Assembly: GCA_963730325.1 (NCBI GenBank)
Contig: CAVSRC010000008.1
Location: 124,001 to 188,000, forward strand
DNA length: 64,000 bases
Direction of reading: 5' to 3'
Source: CAVSRC01 sp963730325
GTDB lineage: Bacteria > Pseudomonadota > Alphaproteobacteria > Rhizobiales > Kaistiaceae
Both the position numbers and the translations under genes were made by a program. Of the stretch, positions 7,562 through 15,900 are shown piece after piece. Numbering within the stretch: position 1 is the first letter of the stretch; each line of letters starts with the position of its first letter. The notes under the pieces were generated by a model. That model was not told where the DNA came from, searched no databases, and worked only from the letters and a program-made list of their open reading frames with translations.

Positions 7562-10333
7562 GTGGTCAGCTCGACCGTCGTCATCGTCGTCGCGCTTGCC
7601 TATCTCGGGCTGCTCTTCGCCATCGCCTGGTATGGCGACCGGCGGGCGCAGAGCGGCCGCAGCCTCATCCATTCGCCGCTGGTCTACACGCTGTCGCTGG
7701 GCGTCTATTGCACCTCGTGGACCTTCTACGGCGCCGTCGGCACCGCCGCCCGCCGCGGCGTCGAGTTCATCACCATCTATACCGGGCCGACCATCGTCTT
7801 CCTCGGCTGGTGGTTCCTGCTGCGCAAGATCGCGCGCATCTCCAAATCGCAGCGCATCACCTCGATCGCCGATTTCATCGCCTCGCGCTACGGCAAGAGC
7901 GCGCTGCTCGGCGTGCTGGTCACGGTCATCGCCATGGTCGGCGCGATGCCCTACATCGCGCTTCAGCTCAAGGCGGTGTCGACCTCCTTCGCGGTTCTGG
8001 TCAACTACACGATCTACGCCGACATCAACGGCACACTGGCCGGAACGCCACCCTCGATCCTCGGCGACGCGGCGTTCCTGACCGCCATCGGCATGGCGAT
8101 CTTCGCCATCCTGTTCGGCACCCGCCACATCGACGCCAACGAACACCATGAGGGCATGGTTGCGGCCATCGCCTTCGAATCCTGCGTCAAGTTCCTCGCC
8201 TTCCTGGCGGTCGGCATCTATGTCGTGCTCGCCTTCGGCCCGGGCATCGGCGAGGCCGAGGCGAAGCTCGCCCCGGCGCTCGACAATCTGGTGCTGCTGC
8301 CGCAGGGCGACGCGGCGCGCTTCCTGACCATGACCTTCCTGTCGATGGCGGCGATCATCTGCCTGCCGCGCCAGTTCCACATCACCATCGTCGAGAACGT
8401 CAATGAGCGGCATCTGGCCACCGCCGCCTGGCTGTTCCCGCTCTATCTCCTGATGATGAGCCTGTTCGCGCTGCCGATCGCCGCCGCCGGCCTGACGCTG
8501 CTGCCGGCCGAGGCCAATCCCGATTTCTACGTGCTGACGGTACCGATCACCCAGGGGCAGAACGCGCTGGCACTCGCCGCCTTCATCGGCGGCCTGTCGT
8601 CAGCCACGGCAATGGTGGTGGTGGCGGCGATCGCGCTGTCGACCATGGTGTGCAACGATCTGGTGATGCCGGCGCTGTTGCGCATCCGCTGGCTCAAGCT
8701 CGACGCGCGCGGCGACCTCACCCAGCTCCTGCTGTTCATCCGCCGTGCCGGCATCTTCGCCATCCTGCTCCTCGGCTACGCCTATTACCGGGTGACCGGC
8801 GAATCCGGTCCGCTCGCCCAGATCGGCCTGGTCTCCTTCGCCGTTGCCGCGCAATTCATGCCGGCGCTGGTCGGCGGGCTGTTCTGGCGCAATGCCACGC
8901 GGATGGGCGCAGTGACCGGACTGGCGCTCGGCTTCCTGACCTGGGGCTACACCATGCTGGTGCCGCTCCTGGCGCGCAGCGGGGTCGTCCCCGAGACGAT
9001 CCTCGACGGGCCGTGGCACATCGCGGCGCTGCAACCCGAGGCGCTGTTCGGCCTCACCGGCTGGGACCCGCTGACCCACGCGCTGTTCTGGAGCATGGCG
9101 GCCAATATCGGCGGCTATATTCTGGTGTCGCTGTTCTCGCATCAGGAGCTGATCGAGCGCATCCAGGCGATCGCCTTCGTCGACGTCTTCCGGCGGCCGC
9201 CGGGCGAGGCGGAGATCTGGCGCCGTTCCGCCGCGCTCGACGAGCTTCATGCCCTGCTGCAGCGCTTCATCGGGCCGGAGCGCGCGGCGCGCGCCTTCTC
9301 CGACTACGCCGACAAGCGCGGGGTCGATATCGGCGACCGGCTGGAGGCCGACGCGGATCTCATCGCCTTCGTCGAACGGCTGCTCGCCGGCAGTATCGGT
9401 GCGGCCTCCGCTCGCGGCATGGTCGGGGCCATCGCCAAGGGCGAGACGCTCTCCTTCGAGGAGATGATGGCGATCCTCGAGGAGACCCAGCAGGTCATCG
9501 CCTATAGCCGCGAGCTGGAGCAGAAGTCGCGCGAGCTGGAGGTGACGGCGCGCGAGCTGACCCATGCCAATGCGCAGCTCAAGGAGCTCGACCGGCTGAA
9601 GGACGATTTCCTGTCCACCGTCAGCCACGAACTGCGCACGCCGCTGACCTCGATCCGCAGCTTTTCCGAGATCCTCAGCGAGCCGGAGGGGCTGCCGCCG
9701 GAACAGGCCGAGCGCTATCTCGCCATCATCCAGAGCGAGACGCAGCGCCTCACCCGCCTGCTCGACACCATCCTCGACCTGACGCGGCTGGAGCAGGGCC
9801 AGGCCGACTGGAGCATGGCGGAGACCGACCCGGCGGTCGCGCTGGAGCACGCCGTGGCGGCAACCGGCGGCCTGTTCAGCGGCGCCCATGGCGAGGTCGA
9901 GGTCGCCATCGAGCCGGCCGAGCGCATGGTCCATGCCGACCGCGACCGGCTGATGCAGGTGTTCATCAATCTGCTCTCCAACGCCGCCAAGTTCGCCGAC
10001 CCGGTGCACGGCCATGTCTGGGTCTCCGGCCACAATTACAGCGGCGGCTATCTGGTCGAGGTAGCCGACAACGGCGAGGGCGTCGGCCCGCCGGACCAGC
10101 AGATCATCTTCGAGAAGTTCGCCAAGGCGCGCGACCGCAATACCGGCCGGCCGTCGGGCAGCGGTCTTGGCCTCACCATCTCGCGCCACATCGTTGAGCA
10201 TCACGGCGGGCGCATCTGGGTCAACTCGCCGCCAGGCGAGGGCGCCACCTTCTCGGTCTTCCTGCCCGGCACCGGCGAGACCATCGCGGCACCGGCGCCA
10301 GCCGCGGACCCCGACCTTGCGGGTGCGAAATAG
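7562..10333 (+). CDS. Sodium:solute symporter-STAC-histidine kinase fusion (CbrA-like sensor)
   Basis: Membrane sensor kinase of 923 residues. Residues 1 to about 540 form a multi-helix SLC5/SSS transporter-like domain (early LGVYCTSWTFYGAVG motif). Residues about 560-640 match the STAC linker pattern (RLLAGSIGAASAR). A coiled coil leads to the HisKA domain with the H-box SHELRTPLTS (His689), then the ATPase domain with N box (NLLSNAAKF) and G boxes (VADNGEGVG and SGSGLGL). No PAS domain is visible. CbrA/CrbS-type proteins in gamma-proteobacteria sense or transport carbon/nitrogen compounds such as histidine or acetate-linked signals; here the partner is probably the receiver protein encoded upstream. 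GTG start, 3 bases after the small membrane gene. Confidence 0.92.
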   Translation: MVSSTVVIVVALAYLGLLFAIAWYGDRRAQSGRSLIHSPLVYTLSLGVYCTSWTFYGAVGTAARRGVEFITIYTGPTIVFLGWWFLLRKIARISKSQRITSIADFIASRYGKSALLGVLVTVIAMVGAMPYIALQLKAVSTSFAVLVNYTIYADINGTLAGTPPSILGDAAFLTAIGMAIFAILFGTRHIDANEHHEGMVAAIAFESCVKFLAFLAVGIYVVLAFGPGIGEAEAKLAPALDNLVLLPQGDAARFLTMTFLSMAAIICLPRQFHITIVENVNERHLATAAWLFPLYLLMMSLFALPIAAAGLTLLPAEANPDFYVLTVPITQGQNALALAAFIGGLSSATAMVVVAAIALSTMVCNDLVMPALLRIRWLKLDARGDLTQLLLFIRRAGIFAILLLGYAYYRVTGESGPLAQIGLVSFAVAAQFMPALVGGLFWRNATRMGAVTGLALGFLTWGYTMLVPLLARSGVVPETILDGPWHIAALQPEALFGLTGWDPLTHALFWSMAANIGGYILVSLFSHQELIERIQAIAFVDVFRRPPGEAEIWRRSAALDELHALLQRFIGPERAARAFSDYADKRGVDIGDRLEADADLIAFVERLLAGSIGAASARGMVGAIAKGETLSFEEMMAILEETQQVIAYSRELEQKSRELEVTARELTHANAQLKELDRLKDDFLSTVSHELRTPLTSIRSFSEILSEPEGLPPEQAERYLAIIQSETQRLTRLLDTILDLTRLEQGQADWSMAETDPAVALEHAVAATGGLFSGAHGEVEVAIEPAERMVHADRDRLMQVFINLLSNAAKFADPVHGHVWVSGHNYSGGYLVEVADNGEGVGPPDQQIIFEKFAKARDRNTGRPSGSGLGLTISRHIVEHHGGRIWVNSPPGEGATFSVFLPGTGETIAAPAPAADPDLAGAK

Positions 10334-10336
10334 GCG

Positions 10337-11029
10337 ATGGCGGACACCCCTCGCCTCGCCGGCATCCGCGCCTGCGTCTTCGACGCCTATGGCACGCTGT
10401 TCGACGTCGCCTCGGCGGTCGATGCCTGCCGCGACGCGGTCGGGCCCGAGGCCGACCGGCTGAACGCGCTGTGGCGGGACAAGCAGCTCGCCTATACGTG
10501 GCTGCGCGCCGCGCAGGGGCGGCACGCCGACTTCTGGCAGGTGACCGGCGACGCGCTCGACTTCGCGCTGGAGACCTGCGGCATCGCGCGGCCCGATCTC
10601 CGCCGACGTCTGATGGACCTCTATCTCGGCCTCAAGCCCTATCCGGAGGTGGCCGCCGTGCTCGCCAGGCTGAAGGCCGCCGGCCTCAAGACCGCGATCC
10701 TCTCCAACGGCACGCCCGCCATGCTGGCGGCGCTTACCTCGGCGGCGGGTCTCGATGCGCTGTTCGATCAGGTTCTCTCGGTGGAAGCCGTCGGGGTCTT
10801 CAAGCCGCACCGACAGGTCTATCAGCTTGCCGTCGATCGGCTGGGTGTGCCGGCGGAAGCCATCGCCTTCCAGTCGTCCAATGGATGGGACGTCCATGCC
10901 GCCGCCGCTTTCGGCATGACGGTGGTGTGGTGCAACCGCACCGGCCAGCAGCGCGAGCGCCTGCCGGGCGAACCGGCGGCACAGGTGAAGACGCTCGCCG
11001 CGCTGCCGGCGCTGCTCGGCGTCGCGTGA
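10337..11029 (+). CDS. Haloacid dehalogenase type II (HAD superfamily)
   Basis: Cytoplasmic hydrolase of 230 residues. The HAD nucleophile Asp16 lies in FDAYGTLFD, motif II is ILSNGT, the motif III lysine is in VFKPHRQVY, and the acidic motif has the form SSNGWD, diagnostic of L-2-haloacid dehalogenases. YTWLRA in the cap also fits that subgroup. Its substrate in vivo may not be halogenated. It starts 3 bases after the kinase stop and may share its transcript, though a functional link is not evident. Confidence 0.87.
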   Translation: MADTPRLAGIRACVFDAYGTLFDVASAVDACRDAVGPEADRLNALWRDKQLAYTWLRAAQGRHADFWQVTGDALDFALETCGIARPDLRRRLMDLYLGLKPYPEVAAVLARLKAAGLKTAILSNGTPAMLAALTSAAGLDALFDQVLSVEAVGVFKPHRQVYQLAVDRLGVPAEAIAFQSSNGWDVHAAAAFGMTVVWCNRTGQQRERLPGEPAAQVKTLAALPALLGVA

Positions 11030-11127
11030 TGTGAGTCGTGCGCTCGCCTTTCTCCCGGCCTTTCCTGCGCGGCCATGCGATCTATGATCCCCTTGGCCGA
11101 AATCTTCACCTGCCGCCGGAACGCTCG

Positions 11128-11421
11128 ATGCCTCTGTTCGCCGTCATGTGCACGCGCGGTGCCGCCTACCGATCCGACCGCGTCATGGAAGAGCAGGAGG
11201 ATTGGGGCGCCCATGCGGACTTCATGGATGCTCTTGTGGCTGACGGCTTCGTGGTGCTTGGCGGTCCGCTGGACGAGCCGGACGTTCTGCTGATCATCCA
11301 TGCGGAGTCTGCCGAGGCGATCCGGTCGCGCCTCGCGCTCGATCCGTGGCACCGCAACGACCTCCTGCGCTTCAAGTGGATTTCACCCTGGACGCTCCGC
11401 CTCGGTGCGTTGGAGAAATAG
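11128..11421 (+). CDS. YciI-like protein
   Basis: 97-residue ferredoxin-like-fold protein of the YciI/YCII-related family. It starts PLFAVMCTRG and contains HADFMDALVADGFVVLGGPL, the typical helix and strand carrying a conserved Asp-containing active-site region, and ends in a Trp-rich segment (WHRNDLLRFKWISPW). I took the internal ATG since the first 30 residues of the longer frame show no family similarity. The biochemical role of the family is poorly defined; related domains act as small dehydrochlorinase-like or isomerase-like enzymes. Confidence 0.8.
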   Translation: MPLFAVMCTRGAAYRSDRVMEEQEDWGAHADFMDALVADGFVVLGGPLDEPDVLLIIHAESAEAIRSRLALDPWHRNDLLRFKWISPWTLRLGALEK

Positions 11422-11766
11422 ATCTATCCCCGCCCCCCATACCCCATGAGATGATGCGCTCATCCTCGCTCAATGAGGGGCGTCTCCGGAGGCGTCTTGA
11501 GATGGAGCGGGGTGCGGTGTCCGGTTCGTCCGTTTCGCAGACGGGCGGGCCGGAGCCCGGAAGCCCGCCAGCGGAGGCGTCAGTCTCCGCCGCGCGCCAT
11601 TGCCCCCCAAAAGGGCAGCGCTAAAGGCAGGCGAGGGTCAGCCACGGCCAGTGCGATACGGGAAACCGGCATCGGCGCCGTGGTGGTCTAGAGGTTGCTC
11701 GTCCGCAGGGAAGCGCCTCGCCTTCGCACATGGCCCAGGCGGGAGCGGAGCAAAAACCACCGCGGC

Positions 11767-11786
11767 GGGCGCTCGGCTGAGCGCCC
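11767..11786. other. GC-rich hairpin in the non-coding stretch
   Basis: Perfect 8-bp arms GGGCGCTC/GAGCGCCC around a 4-base loop. On the minus strand a TTTTT run follows about 10 bases later, too far for a classical terminator. Function unknown. Confidence 0.4.
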
Positions 11787-11828
11787 CACAAAGTTACAGA
11801 CTGGTGCTCATCGAGCGCCCGCCACCCC

Positions 11829-11846
11829 CTCATGCCTCGGCATGAG
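11829..11846. other. Hairpin CTCATGCC/GGCATGAG
   Basis: An 8-bp palindromic stem with a 2-base centre (or 7 bp closed by a CTCG tetraloop) lies within the gene-free stretch. It may be a transcription end or a short dispersed palindrome; no T-run follows on either strand. Confidence 0.35.
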
Positions 11847-12002
11847 GATGCTCTTTGAAAGGCTCATGACCCGGTGTTGATGACGCGCGGGAACGCGACG
11901 CCGTATGCAAAGCTTCCATACGCCAGCGCCATGCCAATACCCCTCTCCCTTCCGGCCTATGCCTCTCGGTCGCTGCGCTCCCTGCGAGGCCGAGGCCGAA
12001 AG

Positions 12003-12025
12003 CCCTCTCCCGCAAGGGGAGAGGG
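12003..12025. repeat. REP-like palindrome, copy 1
   Basis: CCCTCTCCC and GGGAGAGGG flank the loop GCAAG, a perfect 9-bp hairpin. This is the familiar dispersed palindrome of many alphaproteobacterial genomes, usually found between genes and often misread as small proteins. It pairs with a second copy 72 bases away in opposite orientation (the loops GCAAG and CTTGC are complementary), giving a BIME-like arrangement. Confidence 0.65.
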
Positions 12026-12060
12026 GCGCGAGCGGCGGGTCTTCCGACCATGGCACGGCC

Positions 12061-13767
12061 TCAGTTTGAGGGTCCTCTCCCCCCTTGCGGGGGAGAGACA
12101 GAGAGGGGGGCGATGGCACAGGCTGCGTGGCCGCGCTGAAACTGCTCGCAGCGTTTGGGGAAGAGAGGCTGGCGGTTGCGCGCCCCTACTGACGTCTGAC
12201 GCTGATAGTCCTTGACGTCGGAGAAGGTGAGCTTGGGGGCGCGCTCGATCTCGTAATTGAGCATGAAGGCCGAGGGCGCCATGAAGACCGGCGAGCCGTC
12301 GAGGTCCTCGGCCATGTCGGCGCGGTGGGCGGCAGCGAAGACGTCGAGGTCGGCGCGATTGGCGGCGCTGACCCAGCGGCAGACCTCGAAGCGCGCGGTC
12401 TCGAAGTCGATCTCCAGATTGTATTCGTCGTTCATGCGCTGGCGCAGAACGTCGAGCTGAAGGGCGCCGACGACGCCGACGATGGGCGGCGAGCCGTCGG
12501 TCGGGGTGAACACCTGGACGACGCCCTCCTCCGCCATCTGGCGCAGCGCCTCGCGCAGCTTCTTGGCGCGCATGGCGTCGCCGACGCGCACGCGCCTCAG
12601 GATCTCCGGGGCGAAGCTCGGCACGCCGCGGAAGGTCAGCGCCTCGCGCTCGGTCAGCGTGTCGCCGATCCTCAGCGTACCGTGATTGGGCAGGCCGACG
12701 ATGTCGCCGGCATAGGCCTCGTCGGCGATGGCGCGCTCCTGGGCGAAGAAGAACTGCGGCGCGTTGAGGGCGATGGTCTTGCCGGTGCGCCCGAGGCGGG
12801 CCTTCATGCCGCGCGTCAGCCTGCCCGAGCAGACGCGCAGAAAGGCGATGCGGTCGCGGTGGTTGGGATCCATGTTCGCCTGGATCTTGAAGACGAAGCC
12901 GCTCATCGCCGCCTCGTCGGGAGCGACTTCGCGCTCTTCCGCCACGCGCGGCTGCGGCGCGGGCGCATAAGCCGCCAGCCGCTCGATCAGGTCGCGCACG
13001 CCGAAATTCTTCAGCGCGCTGCCGAACAGAACCGGCGTCAGATGGCCCTCGCGGAACGAGGTCAGGTCGAAGGGGCGCGACGCCGCCTTGGCGAGCGCGA
13101 TCTCCTCGGCGACCGTCTCGCGCTCGCCTTCGGGCAGATAGCCGGCGAGTGCGGCGGCGGTGAGCTCGCCCACCGGCTCAAGGTCGCCGCCGGAATCGAG
13201 CCGATGGACGGCGTCCTTCTCCAGGTCGTAGACGCCGGCGAAGCTCTTGCCCATGCCGAGCGGCCAGGTCATCGGCGTGGTGTCGAGCGCCAGCCGCTTC
13301 TCGATCTCCTCGATGAGATCGAAGGGGTGGCGGCCGTCGCGGTCGAGCTTGTTGATGAAGGTGACGATGGGGATGTCGCGCAGCCGGCAGACCTCGAACA
13401 GCTTCAGCGTGCGCGCCTCGATGCCGCGGGCGGCGTCGATCACCATGACGGCGGAATCGACCGCGGTCAGCGTGCGGTAGGTGTCCTCGGAAAAGTCCTC
13501 GTGGCCGGGCGTGTCGAGCAGGTTGAAGACCGTGCCGCCGTACTGGAAGGTCATCACCGAGGTGACCACCGAGATGCCGCGCTCGCGCTCCATCTCCATC
13601 CAGTCGGAGCGGGTCTGGCGGCGGTTGGCCTTGGCGCGCACCTCGCCGGCAAGCTGGATGGCGCCGCCGGAGAGCAGCAGTTTCTCGGTCAGCGTGGTCT
13701 TGCCGGCGTCAGGATGCGAGATGATCGCAAAGGTGCGCCGGCGCGCGGTTTCTTGCGGGATGGTCAT
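12061..13767 (-). CDS. prfC: Peptide chain release factor 3
   Basis: Translational GTPase that recycles RF1/RF2 from the ribosome. G1 is PDAGKTT (residues 19-25), G3 DTPGHEDF, G4 NKLD, followed by the RF3-specific domains II and III (QANMDPNHRDRIAFLR; VGALQLDVLRQRM). The protein is 568 residues against about 525-530 for the family. The match ends near FSDVKDYQ; the remaining 40 or so residues are low-similarity, and the last part is encoded by a REP-like palindrome. The natural stop was therefore probably lost and replaced by one in the repeat region. The core is intact and should be functional. Confidence 0.92.
   Translation of the reverse strand: MTIPQETARRRTFAIISHPDAGKTTLTEKLLLSGGAIQLAGEVRAKANRRQTRSDWMEMERERGISVVTSVMTFQYGGTVFNLLDTPGHEDFSEDTYRTLTAVDSAVMVIDAARGIEARTLKLFEVCRLRDIPIVTFINKLDRDGRHPFDLIEEIEKRLALDTTPMTWPLGMGKSFAGVYDLEKDAVHRLDSGGDLEPVGELTAAALAGYLPEGERETVAEEIALAKAASRPFDLTSFREGHLTPVLFGSALKNFGVRDLIERLAAYAPAPQPRVAEEREVAPDEAAMSGFVFKIQANMDPNHRDRIAFLRVCSGRLTRGMKARLGRTGKTIALNAPQFFFAQERAIADEAYAGDIVGLPNHGTLRIGDTLTEREALTFRGVPSFAPEILRRVRVGDAMRAKKLREALRQMAEEGVVQVFTPTDGSPPIVGVVGALQLDVLRQRMNDEYNLEIDFETARFEVCRWVSAANRADLDVFAAAHRADMAEDLDGSPVFMAPSAFMLNYEIERAPKLTFSDVKDYQRQTSVGARNRQPLFPKRCEQFQRGHAACAIAPLSVSPPQGGRGPSN
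12075..12097. repeat. REP-like palindrome, copy 2, inside the 3' end of prfC
   Basis: CTCTCCCCC and GGGGGAGAG flank the loop CTTGC. The copy lies wholly within the open frame of prfC on the minus strand, where it encodes part of the terminal residues VSPPQGGRG. It is inverted relative to copy 1. The reading frame is kept open through the repeat and ends 12 bases beyond it. Confidence 0.7.
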
Positions 13768-13891
13768 GATCGGGATGTCGGCCGATCCAAAGCGGCTGGA
13801 GATGACAGGCCGGGAGGCCGGCCTCCGACTACATCAAACCCGGCACCGGGCACAAGGTGCCAAGGAAGGGCACCGCCACCTGGCAAAGCAA

Positions 13892-13918
13892 AAGCGGGCG
13901 CCTGGGGAGCGCCCGCTT
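13892..13918 (-). terminator. Rho-independent terminator after the DUF1127 gene
   Basis: A 10-bp perfect stem (AAGCGGGCGC/GCGCCCGCTT) with a 7-base loop lies 27 bases past the DUF1127 stop. On the minus strand it is followed by a T-rich tail (TTGCTTTGCC). Confidence 0.75.
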
Positions 13919-13944
13919 GCGGGGAGGACGTCAGGGAGGAAGAT

Positions 13945-14100
13945 CTATTTCAGCGCGTAGGACTTGGCGAGCGCAGGGATCTCGCCGCGGTTGACGCCGA
14001 TGTCCCACAGGTCGCGGTCCGAAAGCTGGTCCAGCTCCCTGTACGCCCTGTGGTACTTGCGCCAGGTGCTATAGGCCTTGGCAATCCGATCGGTGTTCAT
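13945..14100 (-). CDS. DUF1127 small protein
   Basis: 51 residues with the family signature LDQLSDRDLWDIGVNRGEI and a basic N-terminal half (YSTWRKYHRAYREL). DUF1127 proteins are widespread in alphaproteobacteria; some bind RNA or affect phosphate and carbon metabolism, but a general function is not established. The gene is monocistronic: its own terminator follows and a gap of more than 130 bases precedes it. Confidence 0.88.
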   Translation of the reverse strand: MNTDRIAKAYSTWRKYHRAYRELDQLSDRDLWDIGVNRGEIPALAKSYALK

Positions 14101-14237
14101 CGTCGTGCCCTCTTTCTCGCTTGTTACAGCGCGTAGATAGGCCCTTTCCGGCCGCCGCGGCAGTGGGGTTTCTGCAAGGCTGCCCTGCAGAATCCGGGCC
14201 CTGGGCAGTCCATCCGCCGGCTCCGATCCGGCCGGGT

Positions 14238-15752
14238 TCAATCGGCGAGATAGCGCACGCGGTACCCGCAAAGCGACGATAGCGCCGCCATCTCTTCGAG
14301 AATGTCGCCATAGGCGACGGCAACGTGATTGCTCATGTAATGGGCCATCAGCGTGTCGCGGCCAATGCCGAGATCGGCGATCATGATGGGCCATTCCGGC
14401 GTCGTCCCCTGCCACCACGCCGACAGCTTGTCCTGGGGCAGCTCGACGACTTCGCCGCGGCCGACATCCATGACCGGCTCGCCATTGTCCAGCCAGGCGC
14501 GCGCCCAGCTCACCTTGCCGGGCAGGCTGACGCCGGTGAAGGTGCCGCCGGGAACCGGGAAATACTGTGCCGGCTGGCGCCAGGAATGGACCCCCGACAG
14601 CGTGTCGGGATCGTGCGAGAAGGCATAGGCGCCGGCCGAGCCGGAGTTGAGCAACAGCCACAGGAAGCGGCCGTCATGCTCGCCGCCCCAGCGCACGTCG
14701 TGGAAGGCGACGCTCTGGTGCAGGCCCTTGGCCTTGAGGAGCCGCTTCATCATCTCCATCGGCAGGAGATTGCCCTGGTCGGCTTCCGTCGCGTCGGCGA
14801 TGGTGTCGCCATTCGATTCCGGCCGGCAGGTCGAATTGAGCAGCCCCTCCGAGAAGTCGGACGGCGGCCGGCGCTTGATCAGGCCGAGCTGGTATTGCCA
14901 GCCGACGCAATCCGCCTTGAACTCGTCGACGAGATCGAGGACCGCCAGATAGTCGCGCAATTGTTCGCGCGTGGCATCGGCGTCGAAATCGTCGGCTCCG
15001 TTCTCGCCGTAATGAAAGGTGATTCCCCTGTCGTTGACGAACTTCAGGGCGTCCTCGATACGGCGCGCGTCGATGCGTTCGCCATAGTCGATGATCCAGG
15101 TCTGGTCGACCTTGTGCTCGGCAAAGCCGAGCTTGTGCAGCAGGCGCGGCCCGAAATAGCCGTTGGTCATGCCCATCGACGTGTCGCCAAGCATCAGGGC
15201 GATCGGCCGGCGCCGGCGCATCTCGTCGTGGACGGCGCGGGCGGTCGCTGCCGCCGCCGGTGACGCCTGTGGTGCCGCGTGGATGCTGCCGGCGTCGTAG
15301 GTCACGCTGCCGCTTTCGCACCAGGATTCGAGGCGCTCCATGAAAGCCTTGTCGCCGCCCCAGTCCTCGGCGTCCGTCCAGATGCGGCTGGCCTTGCGGC
15401 CTTCTGCGGCCAGGCATGCCCCGGTGTTGAGCAGGCCGACGAGGCCCGGCCACTGTCCGGAAAAATTGCTGACCATCAGCAGCGGGTTGTCGTGTCCGAT
15501 CACCCCGTCGACGGTGTGCGGGCCGTAGACCCAATGGGTGTAGAGGCCGATCAGGGGACCGTCCAGATTGGCCAGTGTCTCGATGGCCTCGTGGGGACGC
15601 GTCAGGAAGGTGCCGACGCGGCGGTGCTTGCGACCGAGGCGATCGAGGCTGCGCTCGAGCTGGGCATTGGCCTCTTCCAGCATGGGAAGGGCGGTCCGGT
15701 TCGGCATGTCGCGGTAATCGCCGGGCCAGAAGATGTTGATTGTATCGCTCAT
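14238..15752 (-). CDS. L-fucose/arabinose isomerase-like sugar isomerase
   Basis: 504-residue cytoplasmic protein whose layout resembles the FucI/AraA isomerase superfamily: an N-terminal Rossmann-like region (NIFWPGDYRDMPN), a central part with GDTSMGMTNGYFGPRLL and GWQYQLGLIKRRPPSDFSEG, and a C-terminal barrel-like region (GGTFTGVSLPGKVSWARAW). It lies at the end of a ribose-type ABC importer cluster with a LacI regulator, so it probably interconverts the aldose and ketose form of the imported sugar. I cannot assign the metal ligands with confidence, nor the sugar. Start ATG, 148 bases after the binding-protein stop, with a stem-loop between. Confidence 0.65.
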   Translation of the reverse strand: MSDTINIFWPGDYRDMPNRTALPMLEEANAQLERSLDRLGRKHRRVGTFLTRPHEAIETLANLDGPLIGLYTHWVYGPHTVDGVIGHDNPLLMVSNFSGQWPGLVGLLNTGACLAAEGRKASRIWTDAEDWGGDKAFMERLESWCESGSVTYDAGSIHAAPQASPAAAATARAVHDEMRRRRPIALMLGDTSMGMTNGYFGPRLLHKLGFAEHKVDQTWIIDYGERIDARRIEDALKFVNDRGITFHYGENGADDFDADATREQLRDYLAVLDLVDEFKADCVGWQYQLGLIKRRPPSDFSEGLLNSTCRPESNGDTIADATEADQGNLLPMEMMKRLLKAKGLHQSVAFHDVRWGGEHDGRFLWLLLNSGSAGAYAFSHDPDTLSGVHSWRQPAQYFPVPGGTFTGVSLPGKVSWARAWLDNGEPVMDVGRGEVVELPQDKLSAWWQGTTPEWPIMIADLGIGRDTLMAHYMSNHVAVAYGDILEEMAALSSLCGYRVRYLAD

Positions 15753-15855
15753 GACGCTCTCTTGCGGTCTCGCGCGAGGCCCCGGTCAGGCGGCGGGCAT
15801 GTGTGACCGTCCCGCGGTTGGACCGAAACGGGCCAAGTAATCGCGCTCGGAAAAT

Positions 15856-15879
15856 CCGGGCGGCGCGCACGCCGCCCGG
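15856..15879 (-). terminator. Attenuator-like stem-loop between sugar-binding protein and isomerase
   Basis: Perfect 10-bp arms CCGGGCGGCG/CGCCGCCCGG with a 4-base loop, followed on the minus strand by ATTTTCC. The short T-run suggests partial termination, favouring expression of the upstream binding protein over the isomerase. Confidence 0.6.
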
Positions 15880-15900
15880 CAGTCGTCGGGAGGGAGCCCG

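Larger units (their letters stand above)
11422..12060. other. Non-coding stretch rich in hairpins
   Basis: I find no convincing gene in these 640 bases; the open frames have no Shine-Dalgarno site and look like noise. The stretch holds several short palindromes (listed separately) and low-complexity segments such as GAGGCCGAGGCC near 11988. It separates the rightward yciI-like gene from the leftward prfC, so it is a region where both transcripts end. An unannotated small RNA cannot be excluded. Confidence 0.55.

Noticed and set aside
8600..10897. A 765-codon minus-strand open frame opposite the sensor kinase
   Set aside because: It is a shadow created by high third-position GC; the plus strand has all kinase motifs.
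11473..11845. Short open frames in the non-coding stretch
   Set aside because: No ribosome site, no family pattern, and the translations are Arg/Ala/Pro noise.
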